Notes under the pieces: model-generated
What the model saw: only the letters and a program-made list of their open reading frames with translations
What the model was told of the DNA's origin: nothing
The model's database searches: none
Made by a program: the position numbers and the translations under genes
From: JACNLC01 sp964607375
GTDB taxonomy: Bacteria; Fidelibacterota; Marinisomatia; SCGC-AAA003-L08; JACNLC01
Assembly (NCBI GenBank): GCA_964607375.1
Contig: CAZSJY010000004.1
Coordinates: 1-51,533, forward strand
Reading direction: 5' to 3'
Length of the DNA: 51,533 bases
In this document: one piece after another, positions 1 to 7,555 of the stretch
Layout of the letters: every line of letters starts with the position of its first letter
How positions within the stretch are numbered: position 1 is the stretch's first letter

Positions 1-20
1 AGACCAAAAACTTTGTTCAT
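1..20 (-). CDS. start of an unrecognised gene, cut by the window edge
   Basis: An ATG at 20-18 on the minus strand has a GGAG-like ribosome site just upstream, inside the end of the 61-residue small ORF. Only about six codons (MNKVFG) lie in the window. Its position after a tRNA gene, a repeat array and a small ORF would suit an integrase, but the visible residues do not show this. The product is unknown. Confidence 0.35.
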
Positions 21-22
21 AT

Positions 23-208
23 TTAGTTCTCCATTTCATTAGAATTTATGATTGAGAATATCTCCTCATCAGTTAGATTTGGAAATTGTTGTATGTATTT
101 GTTGTAAAGTAAGAACTCTGAAACAGTAAGGAAACCCTCATCAAATAGTGTTAGATAATCGTAGTAGTCAGAGAAGTTCTCGTCGGTGAAGTTTGATGAG
201 GAAACCAT
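23..208 (-). CDS. small hypothetical protein, 61 aa, beside tRNA-Asn
   Basis: The reading frame is open upstream as far as a TTG inside the tRNA terminator hairpin, so the ATG at 208 is the more sensible start. The product is acidic and rich in Phe and Tyr, with no motif I recognise. Its stop lies two bases before the next ATG at 20, so the two look co-transcribed. The first 12 codons lie in a repeat shared with 51161-51314. In that second copy the frame opens with a similar MISSSN start but hits a stop after about 18 codons, so the second copy is a truncated relative. A role as an accessory gene of an integrated element is possible but unproven. Confidence 0.45.
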   Translation of the reverse strand: MVSSSNFTDENFSDYYDYLTLFDEGFLTVSEFLLYNKYIQQFPNLTDEEIFSIINSNEMEN

Positions 209-337
209 CAGAAAATAATTGTTGTAAATTTGTTGTAAATCCGAGATATATCGACGGGAAAACTGTGTTTTGTTGTAAAAATGTTGTGATTTATAAAAAA
301 ATAACTCCAATGATAAGTTACTGTTATCATTGGAGTT
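171..337. repeat. tRNA-linked repeat, copy A (167 bp)
   Basis: This block is repeated in the same orientation at 51161-51314 with scattered substitutions and an 11-base indel. It lies just 3' of tRNA-Asn on the minus strand, as copy B lies just 3' of tRNA-Phe. It holds a hairpin terminator, several short direct repeats of TTTACAACA (minus strand) and the start of a small ORF. Short direct repeats near a tRNA 3' end resemble integrase arm-binding sites, which is an inference. Similarity ends sharply at 171. Confidence 0.8.
303..337 (-). terminator. rho-independent terminator of tRNA-Asn
   Basis: A 13-bp perfect stem (AACTCCAATGATA with its complement) is followed on the minus strand by a run of T residues. 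It begins four bases after the tRNA 3' end. Confidence 0.8.
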
Positions 338-341
338 ACAG

Positions 342-415
342 CTCCGGTGGTAGGACTCGAACCTACGACACGTGGATTAACAGTCCACTGCTCTAACCGA
401 CTGAGCTACACCGGA
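342..415 (-). tRNA. tRNA-Asn (anticodon GTT)
   Basis: The minus strand folds as a cloverleaf. The acceptor stem is TCCGGTG with CACCGGA, the D arm holds AGCTCAGTCGGTTAGAGC, and the anticodon stem GTGGA/TCCAC closes the loop CTGTTAA with anticodon GTT. The T arm contains GGTTCGAGTCC. The discriminator is G (base 342), as usual for Asn. CCA is not encoded. A terminator follows directly. Confidence 0.95.
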
Positions 416-500
416 AATATTATACCAATCAAAGCTTGATAATTTAGGGCATATTTAACATTTAGAGACAACTACTATTTTGAATAATTATTTATATTTT

Positions 501-529
501 TTGACAGCATGTAACTAACTTTGCATTAT
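501..529 (+). promoter_or_regulatory. promoter of the VOC / M3 lipoprotein genes
   Basis: TTGACA (501-506), a 17-base spacer and CATTAT (524-529) look like a sigma70-type promoter. The overlapping TAACTTTG at 516-523 fits the Bacteroidetes-type -7 element TAnnTTTG exactly. Either reading places the transcript start shortly before the ribosome site of the VOC gene. Which element is used cannot be decided here. Confidence 0.5.
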
Positions 530-568
530 TTTTTTGTTTAAAATTTCTATTATTTGGAGTTGGATAAA

Positions 569-964
569 ATGTTAAAGAATGAAAAGAATATGATTATCTT
601 ATATGTTAAAGACCAACATATTAGTAAGTCCTTTTATCAAAGATTGTTAAACATATCTCCAATTTTAGATGTTCCGGGGATGACCGAGTTTAAATTATCA
701 GATGGTTTATTCTTAGGATTGATGCCTGAAGACGGTATTTATAGTATTTTAGGTGATAAAGTTCCTCATCCTAAAACAGGCAACGGAATCCCAAGATGTG
801 AATTGTATTTATTCATAGATGATATTAGTCAATCATATTCAAATTTAGTTGATTATGGAGGTAATCAAATTTCACCGGGAGAAGTAAGACCTTGGGGAGA
901 CATAGTAGCATATGGTTCAGATCCTGACGGTCATATTATAGCTCTAGCTAAAACAAATAGATAA
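569..964 (+). CDS. VOC-superfamily (glyoxalase/bleomycin-resistance-like) protein, 131 aa
   Basis: The length and the beta-alpha-beta-beta-beta layout fit a two-module vicinal-oxygen-chelate protein. The start reads IILYVKDQHISKSFYQRLL, and the end has the usual pattern PWGDIVAYGSDPDGHIIALA with the DPDGH motif. These proteins are small cytosolic metal-dependent enzymes or ligand-binding proteins, and the substrate cannot be told. The ATG at 569 has GGAG nine bases upstream and is preferred to the in-frame TTG at 554. The lipoprotein peptidase gene begins two bases after its stop, so the two probably share a transcript. Confidence 0.85.
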   Translation: MLKNEKNMIILYVKDQHISKSFYQRLLNISPILDVPGMTEFKLSDGLFLGLMPEDGIYSILGDKVPHPKTGNGIPRCELYLFIDDISQSYSNLVDYGGNQISPGEVRPWGDIVAYGSDPDGHIIALAKTNR

Positions 965-965
965 G

Positions 966-3059
966 ATGCTTCGAAATAAAGTACTAGTCATATTTATTTT
1001 CATAATATTCAGCTGTGGGAAACAGGAGTCTTTACCGCAAATTCAGAATTATTCTGATATAGCACTTCAATTTAATAAAGTACTTTCTTTACCTACCTTA
1101 AATGTAACAACCAATGAGCTTATATCAGAAACAAATTATGCTATCCATTATACAGATAGTATTTTAGACAAATTGATTTCAATCGATGATAACCAAATTA
1201 ATTTCGAGTCTGTAATTGTAGCTATAGAAAATATTTACTATCCAACTTCTATGCTATCAAATAAACTGGAATTGATTGCAAATACTAGTCCAAATGAACA
1301 TCTTAGAGCTATTTCAGAAAGGTTATCTGAAGAGTTAAGTGAATGGAGTATCAAATCAAGTTACCGAGAAGATATTTATGAAGTTATCAAGAAATTAGAA
1401 AAACTAAATCCTGTGTTGAACGGAGAAGATGAAAAATTATTTAATGATTATCTGATTGGTTACAAACGAAGTGGTTTTGATTTACCAAGTGAAGTTCGTG
1501 AAAATATCATTTCTCTCAGTCTGGAACTATCACAACTTTCAGCAGAATTTTACACAAATATAAGGGAGTTTGATGCTTCCATTTGTTTTTCACAAGCTGA
1601 ATTATCGGATATCCCAAAAGATTTATTATCACAACTTTCAGTTGATTCAAGTGGGAATTACATTATTGATCCCACTATATATTTTCAAACGAATCTGATT
1701 TTGAAAAATTCTTCAGATGAACAAATTAGAAAAAAAGTTTGCATTGCATCAAACTCAGTGGCTAAAAATACGAACATTGCATTGCTTGATTCAATAATAA
1801 GAAAACGCTCGCACTTAGCACATTTACTCAATTATTCATCTTGGGCAGATTATTCAATTGAACCAAAAATGGCTAAAACTCCGAAAGTTGTCCGTTCATT
1901 ATTGGAAGATTTGTCTTCAAAGTTAGGTCCAAAATTTACAAAAGATATTGAAGTTTTAAGACAGATGAAAATCTCAGAAACAGGAGATGGAAGTACTCAA
2001 ATGAACTACTGGGATGTAAATTATTATGAAAATAAACGAATTAATCAAACATTCAATTTTAACCCGGAGTTATTACGAGAATATTTTTCTTATGATAGAG
2101 TATTGTCAGGTATGTTTAGTATTTTTGAAGAAATATTTGGAATTACAATCACTAAAATCCAACCACCATTCAAGTGGGTAGAGAGCATTGAGTTATTTAT
2201 TATAACAGATAAGGAAAATGAAAATCCACTAGGATTATTTTACACAGATATGTTTCCTAGAAAAGGTAAATACAATCATTTTGCACAATTTGATTTAATT
2301 TCTGGGAGAAAACTATCAGATGGGAAATTTCAATGTCCGGTTGCAGCATTGGTTTGCAATTTTCCACCACCCAGCCAAGATACACCATCATTACTTTATC
2401 TTGAAGATGTAATTACATTGTTCCACGAATTTGGTCATATACTACATTTCATTTTCTCAAAAGCTGATTATCCATCCAATTCAGGGACAAATGTACCGGA
2501 TGATTTTGTAGAAGCACCTTCTCAATTATTAGAGAATTGGGTTTATCAAAAACAAATTCTCGATAGATTTGCAAAGCACTACAAAGATACTTCCAAAACG
2601 ATTCCTCTAAATGTTATTAGTAATCTCTCAAAACTTCAAAATCTAACGGTTAGCACGAGTTACAGAAGCCAAATTTCATACGCACTAATAGATATTATAT
2701 TACATTCTATAACTTTCAGTAATGGGTTTCAAGATATTAATGAAATTGCAAACAACATTATATCAAAATATTACCTTCCATTGCCTACTGGGTGTGCATT
2801 TATTGCAAGCTTTGACCACCTAATTGATTATGATGCTGGTTACTATGGATATATCTGGTCGGAAGTTATTTCTGATGACATGGCATCAATATTTCAAAAT
2901 TCTCCAAATGGATTTCTTGATAGAAAAACAGGCATAAAACTTAGAAAAGAAATTTACGAGGTAGGAGATTCACGAGATATCAATAAATCTATAGAAAATT
3001 TTTTGGGAAGAAAGTGGAACTCTAAATCGTTTACAAAAGAACTTAATCTTTCAGACTAA
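966..3059 (+). CDS. M3-family zinc oligopeptidase, predicted lipoprotein, 697 aa
   Basis: The N terminus is a lipoprotein signal peptide: basic MLRNK, a hydrophobic stretch, then FSC followed by GK. The protein should therefore be lipid-anchored in the envelope. The zinc site HEFGH is at residues 487-491, and downstream EAPSQLLENW supplies the usual M3 active-site helix. M3 enzymes cut short peptides, and most bacterial members are cytosolic, so an anchored one suggests trimming of peptides in the periplasm. It is a distant relative of the Dcp-type peptidase at 13009. Its stop codon overlaps the stop of the convergent kinase gene, leaving no room for a separate terminator. Confidence 0.9.
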   Translation: MLRNKVLVIFIFIIFSCGKQESLPQIQNYSDIALQFNKVLSLPTLNVTTNELISETNYAIHYTDSILDKLISIDDNQINFESVIVAIENIYYPTSMLSNKLELIANTSPNEHLRAISERLSEELSEWSIKSSYREDIYEVIKKLEKLNPVLNGEDEKLFNDYLIGYKRSGFDLPSEVRENIISLSLELSQLSAEFYTNIREFDASICFSQAELSDIPKDLLSQLSVDSSGNYIIDPTIYFQTNLILKNSSDEQIRKKVCIASNSVAKNTNIALLDSIIRKRSHLAHLLNYSSWADYSIEPKMAKTPKVVRSLLEDLSSKLGPKFTKDIEVLRQMKISETGDGSTQMNYWDVNYYENKRINQTFNFNPELLREYFSYDRVLSGMFSIFEEIFGITITKIQPPFKWVESIELFIITDKENENPLGLFYTDMFPRKGKYNHFAQFDLISGRKLSDGKFQCPVAALVCNFPPPSQDTPSLLYLEDVITLFHEFGHILHFIFSKADYPSNSGTNVPDDFVEAPSQLLENWVYQKQILDRFAKHYKDTSKTIPLNVISNLSKLQNLTVSTSYRSQISYALIDIILHSITFSNGFQDINEIANNIISKYYLPLPTGCAFIASFDHLIDYDAGYYGYIWSEVISDDMASIFQNSPNGFLDRKTGIKLRKEIYEVGDSRDINKSIENFLGRKWNSKSFTKELNLSD

Positions 3060-3577
3060 GAAATAATCATCTTTACAATTTCTTTTTGGAATTTATCAAC
3101 ATCTTTTTTATTATTCAAAATAATAGATGTGGTTTTCTCTCTATTTCTCTTAATTTGCTTAATTATCAAAGGTTTAATTTGTTTTGGATAATTCCATATC
3201 CATACTAAAAATCCCCAGTCAATCTTTTCATTACAATGTTCACCCATATCAGGACGGGTTTGATTTCGATATTTGAAATATCGTTTAACAACTCGCCACA
3301 AACAAATAGCCCTAGGTAAATCAATAAAAACAATAGTATCTGCAAATTTTATTCGTTTTTCAAGTGAATCTGGCCAGTTGCCGTCCATCACCCAGTTATC
3401 CTTCTCTAACAATTCTGATAATTTTATTTGCCATTCTTCCTTTGGTGTTTCTGTCCAACCAGGATTCCAAAAATATGAATCTAAATGGATAACTTCTATA
3501 TCAAGCATTTCTCCCAACCATTTTGCCATTGTAGATTTTCCTGACCCTGCGGAACCTAAAATCAACACTCTTTTCAT
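3056..3577 (-). CDS. small P-loop kinase, adenylate-kinase-like (FlaR-type), 173 aa
   Basis: Walker A is GSAGSGKST near residues 8-16. It is followed by HLDSYFWNPGW and VMDGNWPDSLEKRIKFADTIVFIDLP, a pattern typical of the family annotated as 'topology modulation protein FlaR', which belongs to the adenylate/shikimate-kinase-like P-loop NTPases. The true substrate of this family is not settled. The ATG lies one base after the stop of trmH, so the two form an operon. The 3' end overlaps that of the convergent M3 gene. Confidence 0.75.
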   Translation of the reverse strand: MKRVLILGSAGSGKSTMAKWLGEMLDIEVIHLDSYFWNPGWTETPKEEWQIKLSELLEKDNWVMDGNWPDSLEKRIKFADTIVFIDLPRAICLWRVVKRYFKYRNQTRPDMGEHCNEKIDWGFLVWIWNYPKQIKPLIIKQIKRNREKTTSIILNNKKDVDKFQKEIVKMIIS

Positions 3578-3578
3578 A

Positions 3579-4160
3579 CTATTTTCTCAACCATTTATTT
3601 AACATACTATTTAGATGTGTTTGTGATAAATCTGAATTAGGATAGTTTCCATTTTGTAATCGTTGTCTTAGAATTTCATATAGAATAACAGCAGTTGCTA
3701 CTGAAACATTTAAACTCTCAACCATTCCAAACATTGGGATGAAAACATTTTGATCTGATATTTCCAATGCTTCATTAGAAACACCACTATGCTCATTTCC
3801 CATAATAATTGTTGAAGGTTTCGTCCAATCAATATCATAAATAGATATCGCTTTAGTATTCAAATGAGTTGCATAAATAGTTTGATTTTCAGTTTTTAGT
3901 TGTTTCTTAAGGTCATCGTAGTTTGATACTTTATTGGTTTTTACCCATTTACGAGCTGATGCGGAAGATTTTGCACCCATTCTTGGATATTCATTGTTGG
4001 TATAAAGTAAATGGATTTCAGGAATTCCAACTGAATCACAGGTTCTGAGCATTGCACTAACATTGTGTGGATCGTTTATATTTTCGCACACAATTTTTAC
4101 ATCCAATTGGCGATGTTCCAATACAGAAGTTAATTTTTGTTTTCTTCTTTCTGTCCTCAC
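3579..4160 (-). CDS. trmH: tRNA (guanosine-18-2'-O)-methyltransferase-like SpoU enzyme, 193 aa
   Basis: This is a SPOUT-fold RNA 2'-O-ribose methyltransferase. Motif 1 is NINDPHNVSAMLRTCDSVGI, close to the TrmH pattern. Motif 2 is IIMGNEHSGVS, and motif 3 is MVESLNVSVATAVILYE, which forms the SAM-binding knot. The N-terminal RR..KLTSVLEHRQLDV segment is typical of TrmH rather than TrmL or RlmB. The likely reaction is Gm18 formation in tRNA. It is the first gene of a two-gene minus-strand operon with the P-loop kinase and is divergent from the LptF/G gene across about 140 bp. Confidence 0.88.
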   Translation of the reverse strand: MRTERRKQKLTSVLEHRQLDVKIVCENINDPHNVSAMLRTCDSVGIPEIHLLYTNNEYPRMGAKSSASARKWVKTNKVSNYDDLKKQLKTENQTIYATHLNTKAISIYDIDWTKPSTIIMGNEHSGVSNEALEISDQNVFIPMFGMVESLNVSVATAVILYEILRQRLQNGNYPNSDLSQTHLNSMLNKWLRK

Positions 4161-4299
4161 AATAGAATCAAGTAATGTGTGGAATTAATCCTTACCTTAC
4201 CTGTAAATTTAAATAATTCGTAAATATTCTAACTGCAATTTTTTAAAAAAACAATGGTTTAACTTGGGAGATTATCCATCATACCCATAAATTTACTCT

Positions 4300-5712
4300 G
4301 TGAAATTACTTTCTAGATACATATTAAGAGAGCATACTCTACCGTTTTCTTTTGCTTTGGTTGTATTGACTTTTGTTCTTTTGACCAATTTTTTGTTAAG
4401 AACAATAGATAGATTCTTAGGAAAAGGGCTTTCCATTTCCGTTTTGTTGGAGTATATGTTTTTGAATCTAGCGTGGATTTTAGCGTTAGCTGTTCCTATG
4501 GCGGTTTTGATTGCAACACTTATGGCTTTTGGTAGAATGTCATCTGATAACGAAATTTCTGCTATTAGAACATCAGGAATTCATTACAACTCTATACTAT
4601 TACCCTCCCTTATCTTCGGAATTTTAATTTGTTTAGGTATGATTTTGTTTAACAATTTGATTTTACCAGAACTTAATCACAAAGCTAGATTACTGTCTGC
4701 AGATATCAGTAGAAAAAGACCCGATTTGGAATTTGATGTTGGATATTTTATTGAATCACTTCCAGAGCATAGTATTCTAATTGGTAGCCGTGATGAGAGT
4801 GTTTTTAGAGATATTACGATTTTCAGTAAAGGAAAAAATGTTTCTCAAAGAACGATAACTGCTAATTCAGGTACAATTGAAACAATTTATGGTGGTGTAG
4901 TTTTGCATTTATCTGATGGAATTATACACGAACTTGGACAAAATTCTGAAGAATACAGGCAAATTTATTTTCAGGATTATCAAGTCGTTGTCCCTATTGA
5001 TAATTTAATTCTAACCCGAAAAGACAGTAAAATCAGAGGTGATAGAGAAATGACATTTACAATGATCAACAACAAAATTAGTGGTTATTATCAAAAAATA
5101 AATGAAACAAAAGATAGGATCATCTCAAGAGTTAAAAAAGAAGATTTGATTGAAGATAATTTGTTCCCTGATTCATTAATTAACTTCTCGAGTGTTGCTG
5201 TGCAAAATGATATTAAATCAACACTTGATTCATTACAAATATCTCTATTGAGTTTAGAGAAAGAGAAAAATAACAAGAAAATATCATATATTAAACGCAG
5301 ATTTAAAAACCTAATCCGGGGAGTCACAAGTGACTTTAAATTGATCGGTGCTTACGAAAAGTCCATTAACAAATATTCAGTTGAGTTGCATAAAAAATTC
5401 TCTATTCCATTTGCAAGCATCATTTTCATTTTGATTGGAGCTCCTCTTGGGATTATGGCAAGGAAAGGCGGATTCGCGATAAGCATGGCACTTAGTTTGG
5501 GTTTTTTTATAGTTTACTGGGCTTTTTTAATCTCAGGTGAAGAATTAGCTGATAGAGGATATTTCTCTCCAATAATGTCGATGTGGATGCCAAATATAAT
5601 TTTGGGATTAGTTGGAATGTACCTTTGCTATTTCACTTCTAAAGAGCAACATTTCCTAAAACTGGAGTTACTGAGTTTGTTCAAATTCCGCAAAAATGGA
5701 AAGAAAAATTGA
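4300..5712 (+). CDS. LptF/LptG-family LPS export permease, 470 aa
   Basis: The layout is that of YjgP/YjgQ permeases. Residues 1-125 hold three membrane segments starting with KLLSRYILREHTLPFSFAL and the conserved EISAIRTSG loop. A large periplasmic beta-jellyroll domain follows, and three C-terminal membrane segments include the motif PFASIIFILIGAPLGI. The protein drives LPS from the inner membrane to the Lpt bridge. An apparent insert of about 90 residues, rich in Lys and Glu, lies before the last membrane block. The start is a GTG with no clear ribosome site, so the start is uncertain. The partner permease and LptB are not in the window. The stop overlaps the next gene's TTG. Confidence 0.9.
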   Translation: MKLLSRYILREHTLPFSFALVVLTFVLLTNFLLRTIDRFLGKGLSISVLLEYMFLNLAWILALAVPMAVLIATLMAFGRMSSDNEISAIRTSGIHYNSILLPSLIFGILICLGMILFNNLILPELNHKARLLSADISRKRPDLEFDVGYFIESLPEHSILIGSRDESVFRDITIFSKGKNVSQRTITANSGTIETIYGGVVLHLSDGIIHELGQNSEEYRQIYFQDYQVVVPIDNLILTRKDSKIRGDREMTFTMINNKISGYYQKINETKDRIISRVKKEDLIEDNLFPDSLINFSSVAVQNDIKSTLDSLQISLLSLEKEKNNKKISYIKRRFKNLIRGVTSDFKLIGAYEKSINKYSVELHKKFSIPFASIIFILIGAPLGIMARKGGFAISMALSLGFFIVYWAFLISGEELADRGYFSPIMSMWMPNIILGLVGMYLCYFTSKEQHFLKLELLSLFKFRKNGKKN

Positions 5713-6215
5713 TTTCACAATTTCAAAATAAATCACCTGTGATTCCAAACTCCTGCTATATTTCTCAAACGGTAGATATAATCGGTGATGTTACTCTAGG
5801 AGAAGATGTAAATATTTGGTTTGGAACTGTAATTCGTGGAGATATGAATTATATAAAAATTGGACAACGAACAAATATCCAAGATAATTCTACAATTCAT
5901 GTAACCACACAAACTGCACCAACGATCATAGGAGAAAATGTAACCATCGGCCACAACGCGATAATTCACGGGTGCAAAATTAATGATAATTGTCTAATTG
6001 GTATGGGTTCAATTATTATGGATAACGCACAAATCGGAGAGGGTTCAATTATTGGTGCAGGTTCAGTTATTACAGAAAATACAATAATTCCACCAATGTC
6101 ACTTTGTTTGGGGATTCCTGGGAAAATTATTAGAAAAGTAACCAAAAATGAATTTAACGAGATACTAGCAAGAGCAGAATATTATGTTCAATTTTCTAAA
6201 AAATATTTGGAATAA
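5709..6215 (+). CDS. gamma-carbonic-anhydrase-like hexapeptide-repeat protein, 168 aa
   Basis: The protein is a left-handed beta-helix of hexapeptide repeats (DVTLGEDVNIWFGTVIRGD, then IGENVTIGHNAIIHGC and further turns) with a C-terminal helix. The three expected metal histidines are visible: one in STIHV and two in GHNAIIHGC. This is the YrdA/PaaY/gamma-CA family, which forms trimers. Some members are true carbonic anhydrases and others are not, so activity is uncertain. The start is a TTG overlapping the LptF/G stop, and no ATG lies near the N terminus. The gene is probably translated by coupling. Confidence 0.88.
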   Translation: MISQFQNKSPVIPNSCYISQTVDIIGDVTLGEDVNIWFGTVIRGDMNYIKIGQRTNIQDNSTIHVTTQTAPTIIGENVTIGHNAIIHGCKINDNCLIGMGSIIMDNAQIGEGSIIGAGSVITENTIIPPMSLCLGIPGKIIRKVTKNEFNEILARAEYYVQFSKKYLE

Positions 6216-6223
6216 TAATTGAA

Positions 6224-7513
6224 ATGAGTATGTACACAATTGATGAACTAATAAAAAAGAAACAGAAGAGTTTACAACATTCTATATCTGAATTTGAATT
6301 TTTGATTAATGGATTCATCTCTAACAAAATTCCTGATTATCAAATGGCTTCTTGGCTGGCAACGGTATTTTTGAACGATATGTCATTTCAAGAAATTTCT
6401 GATTATACTTCTGTGATGATAAATTCTGGAAAAAAAATGGACTTTTCCGATTTACCAGGTCCAGTTGTAGACAAACATAGTACAGGTGGTGTGGGTGATA
6501 AGGTTTCTTTAATATTAGGACCAATTCTATCTGCTTGCGGACTTTATGTTCCAATGATTTCGGGTAGAGCTTTAGGGCATACCGGAGGTACACTAGATAA
6601 ACTTGAAACAATTCCTGGATACAAAACAGATTTATCTTTAGAGAAATATCGTAAAATAGTAAAGGAAATTGGATTTTCTCTAATTGGACAGACAGACGAT
6701 ATCTGTCCAGCTGATCGCAAAATTTATGCACTTCGAGATGTTACATCTACGGTTGCATCACTACCATTAATTTCTGGAAGTATAATGAGCAAGAAAATTA
6801 CAGAAGGAATTCAAGGTCTTGTTTTGGATGTTAAAACAGGAAATGGTGCATTTATGAAAACTCACGCAGATGCCAAAAAACTAGCAGAACTTTTGACAAA
6901 AATAGGACAAAATCACGGTTTAAGAGTTTCATCGTTGATTACAGATATGAACCAACCTCTCGGAAATTCGAGTGGATTATGGTGTGAAGTTCAGGAATCT
7001 ATAGACGCTCTTCAAGGCAATGGACCTAAAGATTTAATGGAAGTAGTTTATAGTTTATGCGAAGAAGCACTATCGTTGTTTGATCCATATTGCGATAACA
7101 GACAGAAAGTAGAAGAAGTAGTTTCAAATGGTAGTGCAATGGAGAAATTCTTAGAATTAGTTTCAGCTCATGGAGGTAATGTAGAACAAATGTTAAACAA
7201 CAAACTACATCAACCAAAATTTAATGAAACAATCGTTTCTCAACAAAAAGGTTATATCTCTGAAATGGATACATACAAACTTGGATTATCAATAATAGAA
7301 TTGGGTGGAGGACGCAAAAAACAAGACGATGTTTTAGATAACTCAGCCGGATTTACTTTCCACAAAAAGATTGGGGATTCAATTGAAAAGGAAGAACCAA
7401 TTGCAGAAGTATTCTGTTCTGACTCCAGCAAACTTGACCGAGGTAAAATTTCAATCCAACAAGCAATAAAAATATCGCAAATGCACCCGAAACCTATTAG
7501 GTTAATTTATTAG
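6224..7513 (+). CDS. pyrimidine-nucleoside / thymidine phosphorylase, 429 aa
   Basis: The signature SGRALGHTGGTLDKLETIP lies at residues 113-131. The phosphate-site segment DKHSTGGVGDKVSL and the DVTSTVASLPLISGSIMSKK stretch are also intact. The enzyme splits pyrimidine nucleosides with phosphate to the base and (deoxy)ribose-1-phosphate for salvage. The length fits the family of about 430 residues. The sequence looks closer to Pdp/DeoA than to the archaeal AMP phosphorylases, but the two bacterial types cannot be separated by eye. It lies nine bases downstream of the hexapeptide protein and ends a likely three-gene operon. Confidence 0.92.
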   Translation: MSMYTIDELIKKKQKSLQHSISEFEFLINGFISNKIPDYQMASWLATVFLNDMSFQEISDYTSVMINSGKKMDFSDLPGPVVDKHSTGGVGDKVSLILGPILSACGLYVPMISGRALGHTGGTLDKLETIPGYKTDLSLEKYRKIVKEIGFSLIGQTDDICPADRKIYALRDVTSTVASLPLISGSIMSKKITEGIQGLVLDVKTGNGAFMKTHADAKKLAELLTKIGQNHGLRVSSLITDMNQPLGNSSGLWCEVQESIDALQGNGPKDLMEVVYSLCEEALSLFDPYCDNRQKVEEVVSNGSAMEKFLELVSAHGGNVEQMLNNKLHQPKFNETIVSQQKGYISEMDTYKLGLSIIELGGGRKKQDDVLDNSAGFTFHKKIGDSIEKEEPIAEVFCSDSSKLDRGKISIQQAIKISQMHPKPIRLIY

Positions 7514-7555
7514 TAGTTAATTTAAACAATTTGTATTTTTTCCGATTAGTTGATC

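Noticed and set aside
419..424. TATAAT on the minus strand upstream of tRNA-Asn as its -10 box.
   Set aside because: It lies only three bases before the mature tRNA 5' end, which is too close for a transcript start upstream of the tRNA.
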